Source: Gemmatimonadota bacterium (GTDB lineage: Bacteria; Latescibacterota; UBA2968; UBA8231). Taken from it: DNA of 8,648 nucleotides. Each line of letters starts with the position of its first letter. Within the stretch, counting starts at the first letter, position 1. The stretch lies in contig PATE01000063.1 in assembly GCA_002712305.1 (NCBI GenBank), positions 1 to 8,648 of the forward strand, given 5' to 3'. The position numbers were made by a program, and so were the translations under genes. This document shows positions 5,608 to 8,648 of the stretch, piece by piece. Under the pieces are notes generated by a model. That model had not been told where the DNA came from, ran no database searches, and saw only the letters and a program-made list of their open reading frames with translations.

Positions 5608-8216
5608 TGACATCGGATCAGATTCGTGAGACCTTCCTGAGTTTCTTCGAGGGCAAGGGACATACACGGGTTCCCAGTGCGCCTGTCGTGCCTCACGATG
5701 ACCCGACTCTCTATTTCACCAATGCCGGGATGAATCAGTTCAAGGACGTGTTTCTCGGACTGGGCTCACGGCCCTACACACGCGCCGTCGACACGCAGAA
5801 GTGTATTCGAGTCTCAGGCAAACACAACGACCTGGAAGAGGTCGGCATCAGTCCCTGGCACCACACCTTTTTCGAGATGCTCGGCAACTGGTCCTTCGGA
5901 GATTACTTCAAGGAAGAGGCCATCCAGTGGCACTGGGAGCTGGTGACCGAGCACTACAAGATGCCGAAGGAGCGGCTGTGGGCAACCGTCTACGAGGGCG
6001 GTGAGGGCGTGCCCGCCGATGAGGAGGCGGAGGCACTGTGGTACCAGGTGACCGACCTGTTGCCGGGCCGCGTCGTGCGCCTGCCGGCGAAGGACAACTT
6101 CTGGGAGATGGGAGCCAGCGGCCCCTGCGGGCCGTGCTCGGAGATCCACTACTTCCTGGGTGACGATCTCGAAGCGCAGACCGAGGCCCTGTTTCGCCAG
6201 GACGGCCCCGAGTTCGTCGAAGTGGGCAATCTCGTCTTCATTCAATACAACCGGGACGAGAGTGGCGCCCTGCATCCGCTGCCGGCAGTCCACGTGGATA
6301 CGGGTAGCGGCTTTGAGCGCCTGTGCAGTCTGCTACAGGAGAAGGACAACAACTACGACACAGATGTCTTCCGGCCGCTGATCGAGCAGATCGCCGAGAT
6401 CGCCGGTAGTGATCCCGACGGCGATTCAACCCGCGTACCGATGCGGGTGATCGCCGACCACGTGCGCACTCTCACCTTCGCCATCGCCGATGGTGCGTTG
6501 CCCTCCAATGACGGCCGTGGTTACGTGCTGCGACGGATCCTGCGTCGGGCGGCGCGATTCGGTCGTCAGCTCGACCAGCATGACCCCTTCATCTACAAGG
6601 TCGTGTCTACCCTGGCAGAGCAGGTGGGGCACGTGTTCCCCGAGGCCCGCGCCAAGGCCGCACACGTATCCCAGGTGATCCGGGCCGAGGAGGAGTCCTT
6701 CGGCAAAACGCTCGATCGAGGGCTCGAGATTTTTGAGCGCCTCGCCGCCAAGGGTGACGTGAGCGGTGCCGACGCGTTCCAGCTCTACGATACTTTCGGT
6801 TTCCCTCTTGATCTGACGGAACTGATGTCTCGTGAGCGGAATCTGAGTGTCGATACCGATGGGTTTTCGGAAGCACTGGAGCAACAGCGACAACGAGCCC
6901 GGGCTGCCACACGCAATCGGTTCCAGGCATCGGAGGGCATCGATGACGTGGTTGACGGAGAGCATTCCCGTTTCATCGGGTACGGGCAGCTTGAGACACA
7001 GACGACAGTGGCTCACAGCGAGTCCCAAGATGGCCAGGTCCGGCTCGTGCTCGAAGAAACACCCTTCTATGCCGAGTCCGGTGGCCAGGTAGGTGATCGG
7101 GGGGTGCTCTCGGGAGACGGATTTCGCATCCGCATCGAGACAACATTGAAGGGCCGGGGTGGTATCGTGCATGTGGGGCAGCTCGAGGATGGTGCCTTGC
7201 CGGCCAGTGGGGCTGGTGTGCAGGCAACGGTGGATGCGGGGCTGCGGCAATCCTCAGCCCGTCACCATACGGCGACTCACCTGCTACATGAGGCACTTCG
7301 ACAAACCCTTGGTGACCACGTAGATCAGATGGGGTCTCTCGTCGATCCCGATCGTTTGCGCTTCGACTTCTCACATTTTTCTGCTGTCGAGGCGGGACAA
7401 CTACGTCAGATCGAAGACATCGTCAACGAGACCATCCGCGCGGATCTGGAAGTCGAGACGTTCGAGGAGGACCTTACCAGAGCCAGAGAGCTTGGCGCAC
7501 GAGCCCTATTCGGAGAGAAGTACGACGAACAGGTTCGGGTCGTGCGGATCGCCGATTTCAGCCTCGAATTGTGCGGGGGGACCCACGTGACACACACGGG
7601 CCAGATCGGCGCGTTCGAGCTCACGACCGAAGGGGGAATCGCCGCCGGGACTCGCCGTGTCGAGGCAACGGGTGGCGCACCCGCCTCGACCATGGCGCGG
7701 CAGAATCGCGAGCGTCTCGGAGACCTGGGCCAGATGCTCAATGCGACACCTGAAGAAGTACCCCAAGCGGTCAGACAGTTGCTCGAACGCAATCGTGATC
7801 TTGAAAAAGCACTTACCGACGCCCGCCGTCAGGCCGCAACCGACAGTGCGGGTGATCTGCTGGAGCACGCTGTCGACATGGAAGGTATGCGACTCGTCGC
7901 CGCTCGAGTCGACGTCGATGACGTGCCCAGTCTGCGGTCCATGGCCGACGGTCTGCGCGAGCGACTCGGGAGCGGCGTTGCCGTCCTCGGGGGTGAACTG
8001 CAGGGGAAGGTGTCCTTCATCGCAGTCGTCACCGACGATCTGATACAGGGGCGTTCGCTGAAGGCGGGCGATGTCGTGAAGGGTGTCGCCCAGTTGGCTG
8101 GAGGTTCCGGAGGCGGCAAGCCGCACATGGCTCAAGCCGGTGGCAGAGACGCAGAGAAAATCGACGAGGCCCTCGCCGCGGCGCCTGCCATTGTCAGAGA
8201 ACTTCTGGCGTCCTGA
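5604..8216 (+). CDS. alaS: Alanyl-tRNA synthetase
   Basis: AlaRS attaches alanine to tRNA-Ala and hydrolyses mischarged Ser- and Gly-tRNA-Ala. The 870 residues match the usual length (E. coli 876). The catalytic domain (1 to about 250) has TQKCIRVSGKHNDLEEVG (64-81), FEMLGNWSFGDYF (90-102), NFWEMG (165-170), GPCGPCSEI (173-181) and DTGSGFERL (232-240). A tRNA-recognition helical domain follows to about 460. The editing domain has zinc ligands H555 and H559 (HTATH) and C657 and H661 (CGGTH). A coiled linker (about 725-750) leads to the C-Ala domain, with GGSGGGKPHMAQAGG near 833-847. ATG 5604 overlaps the recX stop (ATGA); a second ATG at 5607 is equally possible. CAGGA at 5588-5592 may be the ribosome site. 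Its substrate, tRNA-Ala with G3:U70, is at the left of the window. Confidence 0.98.
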   Translation: MMTSDQIRETFLSFFEGKGHTRVPSAPVVPHDDPTLYFTNAGMNQFKDVFLGLGSRPYTRAVDTQKCIRVSGKHNDLEEVGISPWHHTFFEMLGNWSFGDYFKEEAIQWHWELVTEHYKMPKERLWATVYEGGEGVPADEEAEALWYQVTDLLPGRVVRLPAKDNFWEMGASGPCGPCSEIHYFLGDDLEAQTEALFRQDGPEFVEVGNLVFIQYNRDESGALHPLPAVHVDTGSGFERLCSLLQEKDNNYDTDVFRPLIEQIAEIAGSDPDGDSTRVPMRVIADHVRTLTFAIADGALPSNDGRGYVLRRILRRAARFGRQLDQHDPFIYKVVSTLAEQVGHVFPEARAKAAHVSQVIRAEEESFGKTLDRGLEIFERLAAKGDVSGADAFQLYDTFGFPLDLTELMSRERNLSVDTDGFSEALEQQRQRARAATRNRFQASEGIDDVVDGEHSRFIGYGQLETQTTVAHSESQDGQVRLVLEETPFYAESGGQVGDRGVLSGDGFRIRIETTLKGRGGIVHVGQLEDGALPASGAGVQATVDAGLRQSSARHHTATHLLHEALRQTLGDHVDQMGSLVDPDRLRFDFSHFSAVEAGQLRQIEDIVNETIRADLEVETFEEDLTRARELGARALFGEKYDEQVRVVRIADFSLELCGGTHVTHTGQIGAFELTTEGGIAAGTRRVEATGGAPASTMARQNRERLGDLGQMLNATPEEVPQAVRQLLERNRDLEKALTDARRQAATDSAGDLLEHAVDMEGMRLVAARVDVDDVPSLRSMADGLRERLGSGVAVLGGELQGKVSFIAVVTDDLIQGRSLKAGDVVKGVAQLAGGSGGGKPHMAQAGGRDAEKIDEALAAAPAIVRELLAS

Positions 8217-8229
8217 CGGGCAAGGTCGA

Positions 8230-8648
8230 ATGACGACACTCGAACGGCTGTTGCAGGTGCGCCAACGACGCGGGGCTGGCTATCTCACGCTCCTTGACCC
8301 CGATCGGTTGTCCCTCGATGAGCTGTCCAAACGGGCAGAATTGTGTGCCGAAGCGGGGGCCGACGCGATCCTTGTCGGAACGTCGCTCATGCTTTCAGCG
8401 AGCCGCAACGCAGCTCTGTTCGATCATCTTCATCAGATTGTCGACATCCCCGTCATCTCCTTCCCAGGCGATGCGGGACAGGTCGTGCCCAATGCGGACG
8501 CCATCCTGTTTCTCTCCATGGTGAGTGGCCGTAATCCCGAACTGCTGATCGGCCAGCAAGTTCGCGCGGCACCTGTGCTGAAGGAGTATGGCGTGGAGGC
8601 CATCGCTACCGCATATATGCTCATCGAGTCCGGCACGCTCACGTCGAC
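8230..8648 (+). CDS. Geranylgeranylglyceryl phosphate synthase / PcrB family protein, N-terminal 139 residues (cut by window end)
   Basis: Enzymes of this TIM-barrel family join sn-glycerol 1-phosphate to a polyprenyl diphosphate, forming the first ether bond of archaeal-type lipids. In archaea the prenyl donor is geranylgeranyl diphosphate; in Bacillus PcrB it is heptaprenyl diphosphate. Visible family features are LLDPDR (21-26), EAGADAILVGTS (41-52), IPVISFPG (73-80), ADAILFLSMVSGRNPELLIG (89-108) and the phosphate-binding TAYMLIESG (127-135). The motif FLSxxSGRNPxxLIG with QQ and AAP after it fits the group II enzymes of Bacteroidetes-like bacteria. The ATG at 8230 has AAGG at 8222-8225 and begins 13 bases after alaS. 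The family is about 230-250 residues, so roughly 100 are missing. Chain length cannot be judged from the visible part. The activity is inferred from the family. Confidence 0.87.
   Translation, partial: MTTLERLLQVRQRRGAGYLTLLDPDRLSLDELSKRAELCAEAGADAILVGTSLMLSASRNAALFDHLHQIVDIPVISFPGDAGQVVPNADAILFLSMVSGRNPELLIGQQVRAAPVLKEYGVEAIATAYMLIESGTLTS

Noticed and set aside
6426-7250. 274-codon open frame on the - strand inside alaS
   Set aside because: Fully antisense to conserved AlaRS sequence, with no recognisable domain or upstream signals.
1-8648. CRISPR arrays, insertion sequences, prophage or defence genes
   Set aside because: No regularly spaced repeats, transposase or phage motifs were seen; the window is filled by housekeeping genes.

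Overview
This is a GC-rich bacterial chromosome segment (about 60% G+C by eye) in which every recognisable gene lies on the + strand. It starts with structural RNA genes: the 3' end of a tRNA-Ser, a complete tRNA-Ala(CGC), a long perfect-stem hairpin, and the small bacterial SRP RNA (4.5S type). A compact run of protein genes follows: dnaX, recR, pgsA, pgpA, recA, recX, alaS, and the first 139 codons of a geranylgeranylglyceryl phosphate synthase (GGGPS/PcrB family) gene cut by the window end. Intergenic gaps within the run are about 40 bases or less, and recX and alaS overlap by 4 bases. Only short gaps separate the features; no stretch over 300 bases lacks a gene.

The genes fall into four functions. 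dnaX (clamp loader), recR, recA and recX serve replication and recombinational repair. pgsA and pgpA encode consecutive steps of phosphatidylglycerol synthesis. The SRP RNA serves membrane protein targeting. tRNA-Ala and alaS are a cognate tRNA and synthetase. No convincing promoter or terminator is visible between dnaX and the window end, so the protein genes may be read as one long transcript or a few overlapping ones; this is inference.

The organism is probably a member of the FCB superphylum or a related candidate phylum. AlaRS carries the variants RVSGKHNDLEEVG, FEMLGNWSFGDYF and GFERL, which I recall from Bacteroidetes-like enzymes, and bacterial GGGPS genes are known mainly from FCB lineages and, as PcrB, from Firmicutes. 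This placement rests on remembered family patterns, not on a search.

Most of the window is core genome. The points most worth a second look are the archaeal-type lipid gene (GGGPS) downstream of a bacterial pgsA-pgpA pair, and a RecA with an altered Walker A loop (GPEGAGKT) that has also lost the usually conserved subunit-interface lysine (equivalent of E. coli K216). I did not find a clearly new multi-gene system.
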